Shown: positions 11,862 to 25,143, counted from the stretch's first letter. The stretch is DNA of 64,000 nt from Cephalotus follicularis (GCA_001972305.1 BDDD01002396.1:116930-180929), one strand, 5' to 3'. The notes: a model not told the origin generated them from the letters alone. Numbers and translations: made by a program.

Positions 11862-12085
11862 GAAATGTTAATGTAGTGTTAATGAAATGTACTGTACTGG
11901 GTCACCACTGAGATGAACTAGTAAGACTGGGTCACCACTGAGATGAACCAGTAAGGCTATCCTTGAGATGAACCAATGGGACACCAACTGAGATGAACAT
12001 GGAGGGTCACCGAGATAGCCCAATGGATCACCGATTGAGATGAGCCAATGGATCACTGAACGAGATGAGCCACACTGACTGAATG
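11862..12085 (+). repeat. Degenerate minisatellite in E2 LTR
   Basis: Seven or so imperfect copies of a unit containing GAGATGAACCAATGG and GGTCACC, about 30-40 bp each. It lies just upstream of the S2 insertion point within the E2 LTR. Confidence 0.65.
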
Positions 12086-13339
12086 AATGTTACTGCATAG
12101 TATAATAGTGTTATGGTATTGTGAATGTTTAGGTTCCTTTCCTCTGCCTATAACGCCTAGAGAGCGTATATTGCTCTTTCTAAAGCCGAGGAATCTGAGG
12201 AACCTGTCTGCCAAAAATGTAATGTTTATGCCTATCGCGACTGCTCTGCCTTTATCCTCTGGAGTGCATCTACCGCTTCTCCCTGAGTAGGGGATGTCGA
12301 GGAAGACAGTAAATGATTGGTAATGGTACTGTAAATGACTGTCACACCCTGAACCGCGAGAGTAAACCCCCACGATCCTACGCGTGAGATACCTTCAACT
12401 CAGTCATTTCATATCCATATTATTTATCAATCATATCTCAAAGTGCTATACGTATAAAACTTTAAATCAAAGTCATAGAAGCGGAAGAGTCATTTTATAA
12501 CATCAGCGGAATCATCAATCCAAATAAAAACTAACTCTTAAAATCTCCCGAAATTTCGGCATGAAGTATTTTTATCGGACTAAATCGCCTGTAAAGAAAA
12601 ACTCAATTTGTATATATGGGCTCAGCCCTCTACAATCACACTCCCGAAGGAGGAAACAACAGTATATCACAATGTATGGACCATTCCATGTCCTTTACAT
12701 CAACACACATATTAAACAAGCACTGCCACAAGCCAACAGGTCAATAGCTGAAATAAAACATATCTTTACTTCATCTTTAGATTTATCTCTTATACAATAA
12801 CCATAAATACATCCATATTCCAATATTTGTTCTTTTACAATATCACATTTACACAAAGTAGGTCGGAGGAGATGTAGATCCTTACCCTGCGATTTAACCT
12901 GGCTGGTCACTGCTGTGCGTCACCTGGACCTGAACCTGGCCCATTACATTACAATACAATGCAATGGGTCAGCAACTCGAAGGTTGTGTAGGATATACAT
13001 ATGCAATAACATATAGAAGTGCAGCAGATATGTGTACAATATGTGAGATGTATGCATGGCAAGAGATGTATGAATGCCAATTCATAGCAATATAGCTCAT
13101 AATATAAAGGTCATGCACCATAACCTAGAGAACAATAGAACATGTGATCTACCATTCGTATACGACCGTCCCATTCTGGTGTATAGGAATGGGATCAAAT
13201 CAATCATCACTCTTTAACAGGACAATGCCAGACCCCAAAGGTTTTAGCCCATTACAACCATTGCCCTAGATTCATATACACTAGTGATCTACCATTCGTA
13301 TACAACCGTCCCATACCGGTGTATAAGAATAGGGTCAAC

Positions 13340-14345
13340 AACAACCATCTGGGGATACATACCATGGTCCTACCGTAACCATATCATAGCCATACCATAA
13401 CAATCAGGACCATCACAATCCATAACGATACGGTCCATAACCATATCGTATCCATCCATAGCCATAACCGTTGCCCTCAATAACCATAACCATTTACGGT
13501 CCATATCCATTTACAATTCACATCCATTTACGGTCCATGTCCAATAACGGTCCATAACAATTTACAATCCATGACGATTCGATTCATAACGATTCGATAA
13601 CGATACGATACAATCTATAACAATACAATACGATTCGATAACGATACGATAACGATTCGATACGATTCCCAGTTCCTCGAAGGTCCTGGTCCGATATACT
13701 AGTTCCCGAAGGTCCTAGTCCGATAACGATATGATTACCCAGTTCCCGAAGGTCCTGGTCCGATACGATATGATTACCCAGTTCCCGAAGGCCCTGGTTC
13801 AATATTATCCATAACCGTTTACCGTAACAGTTTTCCGTAACCATATCCATAGCCATCCATAGCCTTAACCATAGCGATACGATAAGGTTTGTTCACAATT
13901 GTCCCAACCCTTATTACAATATAGACTTGTTCATAATGGACCCAGTCCAGCGATACGATACGAATCATAACGATACGATGACGATACAATACGATCCATA
14001 ACGATACGATTCAATAATGATACGATCACTATTCCGATATACTAGTCCCTCGTAGGTCCTAGCCGATAACGATACAATGCCAGTCCCTCGAAGGCCCTGG
14101 TCTGATATACTAGTCCCTCGTAGGTGCTACTCTGATAACGATACAATCCCAGTCCCTCAAAGGTCCTGGTCCGATGCACTAGTCCCTCGTAGGTCCTAGT
14201 CCGATAACGATACAATTACGATCTATAACGATGCGATACGGTAACGATACGATACGATAACAATACGATCCATAACTATACGATATCGATACTATTCATA
14301 ACGATGCGATACAATAACGATACGATTCGATAAAATTACATTCAA
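13340..14345. repeat. CGATACGATAACGATACGAT-type degenerate array in S2
   Basis: About 1 kb built of variants of CGATACGATAACGATACGAT and CCATAACCATA. They are interspersed with blocks of the form CAGTCCCTCGAAGGTCCTGG and CTAGTCCCTCGTAGGTCCTAG (13670-13800 and 14030-14210). The pattern looks like slippage within an LTR. Confidence 0.8.
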
Positions 14346-14461
14346 TAGCGATTCATAAGGTCCATTCCATTATCTACGCACTCTTCGTGTCGTAGGCGAA
14401 TAGGTTCGAGATAACACTGACCACACCATGCATACCAAAGGTCCATGCATACCATATCCAT

Positions 14462-14650
14462 ACCATACCGTCCATATCGGTCTTCCCACGATGTGGGGCA
14501 AGCACTATCCATATCGATCCTCCCATGATGTGGGGTAGCATTGTCCATATCGGTCCTCCCACGATGTGGGATAAACACTATCCATATCGATCCTCCCACG
14601 ATGTGGGGTAACATTGTCCATATTGGTCCTCCCACGATGTGGGATAAACA
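14462..14650. repeat. 36-bp tandem repeats in S2
   Basis: Five head-to-tail units of about 36-37 bp, each with CCTCCCACGATGTGGG, a short inverted repeat in itself (CCCAC...GTGGG). Alternate units differ in their second half, suggesting the array grew as a two-unit block. Confidence 0.8.
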
Positions 14651-16619
14651 CTATATGATGTGGTCTAACATTCATGACCTTCATGACGTATATGAGGGTC
14701 ATGAATGCAATACAATCGATCAATCCATACAATAGCCATAACCCATAAACCATTTCCATTATCATGACCCTTGAATTGAGAGAAAGCAGAAGCTCAACTT
14801 CTCTCAATACTCCATTAAGAACAATATACTCGTATACAGTTCATTAAACCATGTAATTAGTAATCATGCATAACCATAACAATCAACTTAGCATACAATC
14901 ATCAATGAATAGAATCCACTCAAACTGCATGAATGCAAGTAAAACAGTGTAACCCTACTTTAATGATCTACCATTCGTATACTACCGTCCCACACCGGTG
15001 TATACGAAGGGGATCAAGCCCATAGTCATTTGGGAATGTACCATTGGAGCATATGTATACCTACTTGTTAACGGTTGAGCTTGCGAGTCGGGAGGACTTG
15101 CAGCAGAATCCACGAACTGCCACTTCATCTAAACTTCACTCGTTGTCACGAGCACAGCTCCATCTTGTATCAACAGAGTTCTCTTTCTCTCCTTGTATCG
15201 TTGCAATAACCATCACACATTCCATTACGACTTACACACATGTAGCAAATACACATTGTCACCGGAGTTTCGACCAACACATCGAAACTCCGGTCATGCC
15301 ATAAACAAACTCCAAATTGGCCAATCAATACACTGGCAGCCGTGACTTGCCGTGAATCGCACAGTCACAGCCGGCAGTGAGTCAACTCACTGAGTTGACT
15401 CGCCAGACGTTCAACAGTTTCGGCCACCACCCAAAAACACCACAGCATCATCAAGTGAACACATTCCCGCCTTAAACTCACCGAGACTCGCCAAGGAACC
15501 GACGGTCACAGCAGGCAGCGAGTCAAACTCGTTGGGTTGACTCAGCCTTCACATTATGGCCGATTCCAGCCAAACAACGCCTTGACCGACCTTAAAATCC
15601 TTCAATCAGTCCATTGGAGACCGAGACTTGCCATGACTCAACGCTAAACGCGCGGTCATAGGCCGCAGCAAGTTGGCTTCACTGAGTCAACTCGTCAGTT
15701 CGAATCCGGCCCTTTTCGGCTGAATGGCGCCAAACCAGTCACTGAAATAGGTGTAGACGACCTTCTACGTGAAGACCGGACCCACCCGTGACACTAACCC
15801 GCGGTGGAACGCATGGCAGTGATGGCGACAGTGACGGGGAGAAAAGGAAAGAAAAAACAAGAAGAGGGAAGGGTGGTTACCGTCAGTGGTGGAGGCTCTG
15901 TCCTTCCCGGCGTCGTCTTCTCCGGCATGCCCAATGCCTCTCTCTGCCGCTCTCTCTCTGGTTCTCTCTCTGTGGTTCTCTCATCTCTCCCTCTTTCTAT
16001 TGTGAAACGCCTGGCGCCTCTAAATGGCGCCGGGTGCTTTTTCCTTTTTTATATACTTATATATATATATAAATGCATATAATATATATATATATATATA
16101 TATATTCGGGACTTTACAATGACTGTACTGTGAATGATTGTTAATGGTACTATGAATGTTATGAATGCTTGTACTGTATGGTTGGTTATGCATTGCATCT
16201 CTCATTGCATACATGAAGCAATGCACTCCACATATGCATGGATAGTAGTTCCTACACAACCAGTGGTTGCTGCCCCATTGCATTGTCATGTAATGGGTCA
16301 GGTGCAGGTGGAGCTTCGCAGCAAGCAGAAGATTGAAGTACTGAGTAAGTCTCCTCCTTCCAGTTGCAGTTCGACTACCCAAGTGCAAAATGATATTGTA
16401 TATTGTTTGGTGACCTGTCTGGTTGTGGCAGAGCTTGTTATGAATAGTATTGTATACATTGGGTTTTATCCATATAAGTGATATTTTATTGGATTTCCCG
16501 CATGCATCATTGGGTTATAAATTGTTTTAAATAATTCCACTGAATTGTTATAAGTGAATGGTACTGTTTGTGGCGCGTCAAGCCTCGGGGGTTGACCCTT
16601 GGGGTTTAGGGCATTACAA

Positions 16620-18296
16620 TGCAAGAAGATATCAAATGACTTATGTGTGTTTCATGAAGTGTTACCGTGTGCTATTCATGTGACAAGGAAAATATCTCCT
16701 CTCACATAAGCTTACAACTAATCACAAGCTAGCAACACATCACACACTCATTCTCACATAAAGGGCCAGCCTTGGAGGAGCTTGTGAGACAAGCTTGGGA
16801 TTACTTAACGACTAAGCAAGTTGCAATGTCAGACCTTCTATAACCATTTATCATCCAACCAAGTTGTAACTAAGTTACATAAGGCAATTAAATGAGCATT
16901 AGGCCGACCCATCATGAGCCTTTCCAAGGCTTTAGGGTTCGGCCCTTTAGACCTAAATAGCACTCTCTCTCCCTGAATTCTCAATAATTCATAAATGACA
17001 AAAATACCCCTTAGCTCGGAATGATCTATTTATGGTGCTGCTAGAATTCACTTCCTTACAAATGAATAAAGTCCAGCAAAATAGATATTCTCTGGACAAG
17101 TAACACCTCCCAGGTGTCATCCTCTCTCTAATTGACATGTGTCCCACACACATCAACTAATTCCAAAACCATGTGGGACCCTAAAGCCCGGTTGGACCCC
17201 GTTACAACTATAAGTTTCCCATAACATCCCAGAGTTCTGGTATGACCATCCTAATAGTCCCCAACTATCAGAATGGCCCCAGTATTATTTCCAATCATCC
17301 CTCGGATCCATGGAATCAACCATGTCTATAAATTGATATCCGATAAACCAGTACTTTAATCCAGTCATCGGCATATGTGTCATGCATCCTACGTCATCCT
17401 TGGCTTCGACTCTGACCTAGGGTTCAGAATAATGTCACCCCTAGGTAAAGCCGCGATAACTATAAATATACGTACACATTGAGACTATTGGCAGGCCTCC
17501 CCGAAAATCCCATTTCCAGTCTGCCTATACCAGATCAGGGTTTTGAGTGTACAAAGGACATAAATAATATATAGCTGGTCACCCTTCATATGGGTGTTCA
17601 TCCCTCATTCCTCACTCGCCCATACATCTCAATGAAGCTCCCAGAAGGCCCAAAGACAACCCTTTTCCCTGCATGTGGCTAGTACCGGGGGAGGCGAAAA
17701 TCAAAGCCAAACGGTGACAACATAATGCATGCCAGCCGCTCAGGTCTAAGGCCACAACGTAGCTCAAGAATGATCTACTAGTCACCATAGACTATACACT
17801 ACCGAGACTATAGGAATCCTTCTGACATAGGTATGACTTTCCGAATTGGTTTCCTATGGTGGGTCTGTTCAGTCACATGCTTTCTAGCACAAACCCCGCA
17901 TCATCTTTAGGGTAAACCCAAATGGCAATGAGATGATCCATCCCCCACACACAAGAGGGCAAGCATAATACGTCAAGTCTTTACGGTTCATCAATTTGCT
18001 TAAGAAAGTGAACCTATGACTTGGAACGTTTTGTCAGAAGGGAGTAACGATCTCATTCTCATAACCTGACAGGCACGAGATCCAACCCTTTTGCGATAGG
18101 ACACTATATGTGTAATCAATTAACACGGTGGTCAAGTGATCCATTGAGATGGTTTGGGATACACATATAGCGGGTTGCCTTTCAAATACAAAAATATGCA
18201 CATAAACACAAAAAAGAATTCATATTGTATAAATAGAGAGTGTAGATACAAGCATGAAGCCACCTCGTGGCATGCAAGGACACCCTTACTTTAACA
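16620..18296 (-). repeat. Copia-type LTR copy next to E3 (lower boundary uncertain)
   Basis: On the minus strand it starts at 18296 with TGTTAAAGTAAGGGTGTCC, matching the E9 LTR start at 58184 (TGTTAGAGTAAGGGTGTCC). Its 17150-18260 part is clearly homologous to 20050-21220 of the E3 LTR, with shared blocks such as CCGCGATAACTATAA and TGGCAATGAGATGATCCATC. The lower end abuts the E2 LTR terminus at 16618, and no duplication pairs with 18297-18301. It may be a solo LTR with a lost duplication or a deletion-bounded piece. No coding region was seen. Confidence 0.65.
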
Positions 18297-18752
18297 CTTG
18301 CTGATATGATCAAAGTGCCGACGCTTTAGATTATGGCATCAAAGCTTTGCGATTATTGTAACCATTGATGCCATATGCAAGGATCGACGCTTAAGGAAAA
18401 TATGGGCAAACCGTCCACGCTTTTGTAAAGCGTCGATGCTTTATGTGTTTCTAAGTGATCTACGCTTAGTGAAAGGGTTGATGCTTAAGGTATAATGCCT
18501 TAACCGTTGATGCCTTGTGCTAAACCATCGACGCTTTGCCACTAATGGCCAACGTTTTGGACTAGAGGGTCGGTGCTTAGCGCCCAAATGTTTTTATCTT
18601 CAAATGGGGTTCCATGGGAAGCCTCCCTAAGGTCGTGTAACTTATGGGGACCCTTCTTTAAAGCAAACGATTTTCAAAATCAATCTTCAATGGGTTTTTA
18701 AATTGGTTTTCAATAAATGGATAGGTTAGTTAAATTAGGATGTTTGGATATC
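18297..18752. repeat. Gypsy-type LTR scrap with CGACGC motifs
   Basis: 456 bp between two copia LTRs. It carries a cluster of (C/G)GACGCTT and TCGATGCTT motifs at about 18310-18590, similar in style to the E1, S1 and E4 LTRs. No termini are recognised, so it is classified only by motif content. Confidence 0.45.
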
Positions 18753-21226
18753 TGTTGGAAACCTGGCAAGGGTTCCCGATCAATTTGGTCATAGGACGAA
18801 AGTGTATATAATTTTAATGTTTCGAAAATACCAAGACAGAAAGTCAAGGTTCACACTGACATGTTAGTACCAAATCAATAAGCCTATGATCTCCGTTTAA
18901 ATAACAATCGAACAAAAACAAATATCAAGCATGCATATAAAATTAAACCGAAACCATATCGGTAAACTTAAAAGCATAAGGGAAGCAACCATACCAACAT
19001 TGGAGGCTCCACCACTTTTCCGCTACACGCTTGCAGTAGCCACCGCCCGTCTCCGGACCCACAGCTCGGAATCCGGCCAGCACGCCAGCGATCAGCCAAG
19101 ACACCGTTGCACTCAAACAAATCCGGTCTACCCATTTCTGGGGGACACGCGCCATGACTCACTGAGTTCAGACTCAGGAAGTCTTGGTCAACTCCCATTG
19201 ACCGACCACGACATATATGGACTCCAACAACCTGATCTACACACTAGTGGCCGAAACTCGGTGAGACTTGGCCTGGAACGCTAAGAACAGTCGGCGACAA
19301 GTCAACTCGCCACTGAAAACATGGTCGCTGCGACATCGCACCGCCATAATCGGCCATCAAATCTTACGATCTTAACATGGTGACACAAGACTCGCCGTGA
19401 CTCTGGCCAGAACACCAAGTCACGGTGCAAAACGCACTGAGTTGACAGGGTCGACTAAACGCACGAAAACAAGCAAAAAATGGACCGGAAAAATGCTGAA
19501 CTAAGATCAAAATGGATAGAGCCATTGATTGGCTCCACCCACTGTGTCATCGGTGGTGGAAGAGACACTGGGAGCAAGCGGCAGCAGAAAATGCAATCTG
19601 TCGCCAGGGAGAAAACAGGGAGAAAGAAGGAGAAAATGGGAGAGAGAGAGGGAGAGGCATACCGTGGGTGAACAGACGCTTTATGCTAGGCCACCAGTGT
19701 GAAGAGCCAGTCTTCTCTTCCAGCAGAACGTGAGCCTCTTTCGCACTGAACACATTGGACGTGTTGGACACACTGAAGCCCCCCATACCAAAATGCATCC
19801 ATGCATTTTGGTGTGTATTTTGTCATAAAGAGAAAATTCTCGTTTGTCTTGTTCTCCTTTTATCAATTTAAAAAATCTCTTTCAATTTAATTTTGTTTCT
19901 CCCCTTATCAAATAAAGATTCTTTCTTTATTTTGATTTAATAAATTTAAATCATGCTCCGACATTAAATCTCATAATATATCAATAAGGCAAATTGTGGA
20001 GAGAGGAACAAACCACAAATGTCTAATTAATATATACTAGTTAAAAACTAGATTTACCACCAAGCGAGCATCTGTGCAGCATGCCCCACTTTTCAAATAA
20101 TCGTGCGGGACCCGAAAGCTCGGTGGAATTTTGGTACGATGATATATTTCCCAGAACATCCCAAGGTTCCGGTACGACTATCCAACTAATAGCCCCGATG
20201 TGATCTTTAATCACCCCCGGATCCATGGACCACAAAGTACCACATCTATCATTCGTTAGCCGGATCCCTAGTGCTTTATCACTGTCATCGGTTCGTGTGC
20301 CGTATGTCTTCATCATCTCGGCTCTGACCTTGGACTAGGGTCTGAATTACTGTCACCCTTAGGTAAAACCGCGATAACTATAATTCCATGATCATACTGA
20401 GAATATGGGAGATATCCCCAGAAACCTCTCGTTCCCAATCTCCCAGTGCCTGGCCAAGACTTTAAGTCTTTGAAGGTCATAGATGTTATAGAACTTATGA
20501 CCCTCAACACGGGTGTGATGATCCCATCTTGAGAACTCGCCCATACATCTCGATGCAGCTCCCACAAGGCCAAAATACAACCCTTTTGCTAGCACGTGGC
20601 TAGCGCTGGGGAAGGCAAAAATCAAAGCCAAGTAGTTACTGCATAATGTATGCCAGTCGCTCAACTCTAAGGACACAACGAAAATCATGTATCATCTACT
20701 AGTCACCTTTGACTAAACACTACCGTGACAATAAGAACTCCATTGACAGAGTTGTTCACTCTCAAAATAGATAACCTATGGTGGGTCGGTTCAGTGTCAT
20801 GCCTCTATACACAACCCGCAATAGCTTTTGGGTAAAACCCAAATGGCAATGAGATGATCCATCCTCCTTTACCATTTGGAGCAAGCATAACACGGCAAGT
20901 CTTTGCAGTTCATCAATTGCCCTAAGAGAGTGAACCTATGACTTGGAACTTTTATCACAAGGGAGTAAGGATCTCATTTTCATAACCTCCCAGGCACGAG
21001 ATCCAACCATTTACAGACATGATGCTATATGTGTATTCAGTTGACATGGTGATCAACTGATCTGTTGAGATGGTTTGGGATAATACATATAGCAAGATGC
21101 CAATGTTTATTAAATATGAACAATAGAACACGAATGGAACTAAGAATGTACTATTCAAGAGTGTTTCATATGTAAAGTACATATGTCTACAGCCTCCTCG
21201 TGGCTTACAGGGACACCAATCTAACA
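18753..21226 (-). repeat. 3' LTR of copia element E3
   Basis: On the minus strand it runs from 21226 (TGTTAGATTGGTGTCCCTG) to 18753 (GGTTTCCAACA), 2474 bp. A classic copia polypurine tract (CCAAGTGGGAGAT, minus strand of 21227-21240) lies immediately upstream, with decayed copia pol beyond it. The GC-richer section (about 18990-19680) resembles 59030-59800 of E9. ORFs within it have no recognisable product. Confidence 0.82.
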
Positions 21227-22388
21227 ATCTCCCACTTGGCCCTCCAGCCATGAAGACCTACAGCCTAAGCATATCATACTCTAGCACTACTTATGGCCTT
21301 GGTCAGTGGGCCTGCTAAATTCGCTTCCCAGTTCGACTCTCTCTATGGTGACATCTACTCTCATGATCTCTCTTGTATTTTCTCAATAACATCTCTTTTG
21401 AAACGTTACATTCATTTATGATCTCCATGATCAAATGATACTGTTGCTGTATATGTTTGGGCAGTAATAAGACCCGGGTTCCATGTTTTTTGTAAAGCCC
21501 CAGAATCGTCCTTATGCCGCACAACTGGACAACAATGGATAGAACCACATAAAGTTCCACAATGAAGTTCCGCTGCCAAACCAGCTACCATAACGGTATC
21601 ACAGGTTGCAACATACTTTTATTCTCTGGTGAAGTATGGAGTCCTAGACTGCCACAAACTTCTCCCACTCACACAGCACTTCCATTCAAGACCAACACAT
21701 ATCCTGAAAGGGATTTATGATCATCCAGGTCACAATTGAAACTAGAGTTGACCTAACTTTTATGTCTCATTTCACTATCTTCTCCATGTGTCAAGAAATA
21801 ATCTTGAGTCTTTCACAGGCATTATATCCTCTTGACAATGTCCCATTGTCTCTTACAGGGACTGGACCGAAATAGACTAGCCAGACCCCTTAGGCATATC
21901 GACATCAGGCCTAGTACGAAGTATGGAATACATGATGGAAAGGTGAATTTCTTGGCTAATTGGCAGTAAGTCATATATGGAATTCTTTTCTATAGTATTT
22001 CAGTACTCTGCTGATGTACTGGCTTTGGAAAAGTCCAAGCAACCTACTTGATCTATATCTTATAGATTTTCATTCTCAAAACGTAGGAAGCCCTTTCCCA
22101 AATCCTTCACGGAGAAGTTTTTGCTTAACTGTACTTCAACATACATATAGCATCCTCTATGTGTAGTATGCCATCGACATACAGTATCAAGAAAGTGATT
22201 TATGAGTTATCTTATTTCTGGTAGACATTAGGCTTATCCATATATTTGATAAAATCAAAATGGATATTTCAGCAATGGGATGTTTGCTTAAGGTCATAGA
22301 CCTTTGGAGCTTGCACCTCTTGTGCTAATTCTCTTTGGATTTAAACCCCTCAGGTTTGGAACATTTAGATGTCCTCTTCAAGATAGCC
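21227..22388 (-). pseudogene. E3 decayed copia RT 3' end and RNase H
   Basis: Minus-strand fragments match the 3' part of copia pol in order. A YVDGILHI remnant of the RT active site lies near 22168-22185, with G where the second catalytic D is usual. LPISQGIHLSK-type sequence lies at about 21945-21970 (compare 62915-62950 in E9), and RNase H end sequence (KHIQQQYHLIMEIIN) at about 21380-21450. Many stops and frameshifts are present. The fragment is cut at 22388 by the insertion of E4; RT upstream, integrase, gag and 5' LTR are missing. Confidence 0.72.
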
Positions 22389-23098
22389 TGTAACGCCCGG
22401 GATTTTCACACGTTATAATAATTTAATTTCTGATGTAACCTTATCACGGAATTAATGAGAATAATGAAATTCCTGACTTTGATGATGTTTTCTCTTTTTA
22501 ATGGTTGAAATTTGAAAAAGGAATTTCAAAGGAGTTTTTTGATTTATGTATTGAAGTTTTGGGCTAAGGCATCGGTGCCTTTTGGAAAGCGTCAACGCCT
22601 ATGCAACAAAGATACGCACGTAAACAATGCACATGCACGTCGACGTGGAAGAAATGAGTCGACGGCATTACAAGAAATGACCAAAGCGTCGACGCCAGCC
22701 TGCAAAACGTCGACGCCTAGAGTCGAATATCAGAAACGTTTTCTGCTGACAGAATAACATGTCGCATGGAGGCCTTTTCATGCCACTCTTCAGGCACCTT
22801 CACATGCATTTTATGACGTGTTGATCATGCATCAAGATTCCTTGAACTACCAGCAACAAAAAGGGGCAGATAGGAGTGGGGTTCTAGGCATGCATGAACT
22901 GGGAGAAGGAAGAAATGGACACCTGTTGCACCAGGTAGCACAAGAAAGAGAGAGGAAGGAATCAATGAATCATGCAGAGAAAAACAAAAGGGAACTGCAT
23001 AAAAATCTGCTCCTTTCATCTCTCTTGCATGTTATAGTGAGAGAGAAAACTAGAGAGTGAAGAGAAACACTGAGAGAGAGATAAAAACAGAAAAGGTT

Positions 23099-23147
<49 letters not shown>

Positions 23148-25143
23148 CAAAACTCCATTGTTGAGCAAGGGAGAGCTTGGGACTCGGATAACAACTGCTA
23201 GAGACAACCTGGGAGCATTCAAGTCGAACCTGGGAGCTCAAAGGGACTGATTGAGTACTAGAAGTCGTGGACTTTCTACTTCTAACTTGAAGCCAGAGGT
23301 AAGGGAAGCCATAATTGTAATTTTGAGCTTAATATTCATGCCTGGATTTTTGTGCATAGTTCTCATGGTTAATTAAACTATTTATGGTCACTGAATTTAT
23401 GCCATGTTGTACTGGATGTGTAATATGAGGTTGCATGTCAGTTTTCTCGGCTTAATACATGTTGGATTGCATGTTGTTGAGTTGGAGAGGTTACTGTTTT
23501 ATCATGTCGTGAAGAAGAAGACGACCTGTGCGCAAGACCATCGACGCCTTTGGGAAACATAAACTCCTTTGGGTTGTCTGCATGGATACGAACATGTTAT
23601 AGGTCAACTCCTAAGGTTCCTGCCTTAACGCTTCGACGCCTTAAGCAATACGCTGGTGTTTAAGGTTCCATACCTCTAGCATCGACGCATATAGGTTGGA
23701 CATCAATGTCTTCAGAATAGTGGAAAGCGCTGACGTTAAGGAGTTGAGCGTCAACGCTCACGGGACAAAAACATCGATGCCTAAGGATATGCATCGACGC
23801 CTTCTTGTACTGTTTGGAAGTTTTGTTACTTAAACGACACGAAACGATCCCGATTCCAGTTCTGGTGCGTTAAAGCATTTGTATGCATTGCATATGTACT
23901 GTTACTGCCGGTTTATTGACTTGTCATGAACTATGGATGATTTCTAAATTATTATACTAATTGAGAAATACATATATGAGTTTGAAAATCACTATTTTGA
24001 GTACAAAAATATATATTGGATAATGGCACATTTTTGAACATACTGGGAAAGCGATTTCCAGTACTGAACTGTTTAAACTATTTCCTACATACTGAAAAAT
24101 ATACATTTCAAGTGTTTATGACTTTTAAAAATGTCTTGAAATGAACTGCCTTTTACTGATCAAGCTATCGTTTTGTAAAATAACTTGAACTGTTACTACA
24201 CTGTTACTGCATTGTTTACTGTGACTACTTTGTGCTTTGTTGTGGTTGTGTTTGCACCGTACTAGTTGCTTGGCGTGGACTGCCAGCGATGACTAGTGGT
24301 AGGGTTGACCTAGGGGCCAAGAGTTGGTTGGGTAACTCACTGTATTGTACTGTTGACTTGCTTGGTTTTCCAGAGACGGGACCGAAGTGAGAGTTCAACG
24401 TGGGACCAGGAGTTAGTGGCATTGTACGTACTGACTGCCTATTTGTTGGTCCCTTCGTGGACTTACTGCTTACTATTTACTGGTCCTATGCGGACGCTAC
24501 TGTGCCTGTTTGATGTAGCCCTGGCCAGGTTACTACTGTACTGTTGATGCATATATATATATATAAATATATATATATTGTTATTTTACTGTATTGCTAA
24601 CTTATATATTTTTTCATATATATATATAAACTAATATTTTTACTGTACTGCATCACTATGCATACATCTCATGACATGCATGTAATGTTAATCCTGACTT
24701 ACTCTTCTGACTTAGCCGAGTGAGGACAACGGCTAACCCCCTACTTTACAGATTGATGCAGTGGACCAACTTTGGGCAACCAGCATGGATGAAGTACAAG
24801 GTTTAATAATGTTTCACTTGGGGTTATGTCATTTTGGGGTTTTGTTAAGAGGGTTATGTATTAAAGGATGGTTATGTACTGTACTTCGTTTATATGTTTA
24901 ACGTTATTTCGTCTTAATGTACTGTGATCGTGCTCCGTTTGTGGGCTTGTAACTATGATAGACATGTATTTGGTAACATGTAGTATGGGATGCACGTTAC
25001 GTGCCTTTCAGGTTATGGGTTTTAATGATTCCACAACTGATATCATGTTCGAAAAGTTTATTTTTTATGGTATTTTACATAAGCTGAATGTTCTATGTTA
25101 ATTGTTGCGACTTTTATGTTGCTTATGAAAATGAGGTATGACA
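22389..25143 (+). repeat. 5' LTR of Tekay-like element E4
   Basis: Starts TGTAACGCCCGGGATTTT at 22389 and ends GAGGTATGACA at 25143, 2755 bp, followed at once by a tRNA-iMet primer site. The start is nearly identical to the E8 3' LTR start at 55223, marking one family. It contains cgtcgacgcc-type motifs (about 22565-22730 and 23535-23800), a GA microsatellite (23100-23144) and an AT-rich tract (24549-24640). ORFs in it are chance frames. Confidence 0.87.
23100..23144 (+). repeat. (GA)n microsatellite in E4 LTR
   Basis: A run of about 22 uninterrupted GA dinucleotides. GA tracts are common in plant LTR leaders; nothing more can be said from sequence. Confidence 0.95.

Larger units (their letters stand above)
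12340..16118 (-). mobile_element. Solo LTR S2 (3.8 kb) inside the E2 LTR
   Basis: A 3779-bp LTR in minus orientation: it starts at 16118 (TGTAAAGTCCCG) and ends at 12340 (CAGGGTGTGACA). The duplication ATGAC is perfect (12335-12339 and 16119-16123), and E2 LTR sequence is continuous across it. No internal region remains. From the sense end the LTR has an AT microsatellite (about 16055-16105), a GC-richer region (about 15050-16020) and then dense minisatellites (about 13140-14660). ORFs here (for example 15788-16082) show no recognisable product and are judged chance frames. Confidence 0.92.
9680..16618 (+). repeat. 3' LTR of E2, interrupted by solo LTR S2
   Basis: The LTR starts at 9680 (TGTAATACCC) and ends at 16618 (GGGCATTACA), a near-perfect terminal inverted pair. 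Without S2 (12340-16118 and one duplication copy) it is about 3.15 kb, long for an LTR but similar to S2. It contains an array of CAGTCGACTG-type palindromes (about 10784-11000) and a short minisatellite (about 11862-12085). The piece at 16240-16340 matches the reverse complement of 12910-12990 in S2, so the two LTRs are related families. E2 has no 5' LTR in the window. Confidence 0.8.

Noticed and set aside
15788-16082. Two overlapping ORFs as a host gene
   Set aside because: They lie within solo LTR S2, bounded by a perfect duplication, and the proteins are low-complexity.
16620-18296. Simple solo copia LTR with target duplication
   Set aside because: The flanks (TACAA and CTTGC) do not match and the lower edge abuts another LTR end exactly, so I did not call a clean solo LTR.
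23016-23241. Leucine/serine-repeat proteins
   Set aside because: Translation of a GA/CT microsatellite.
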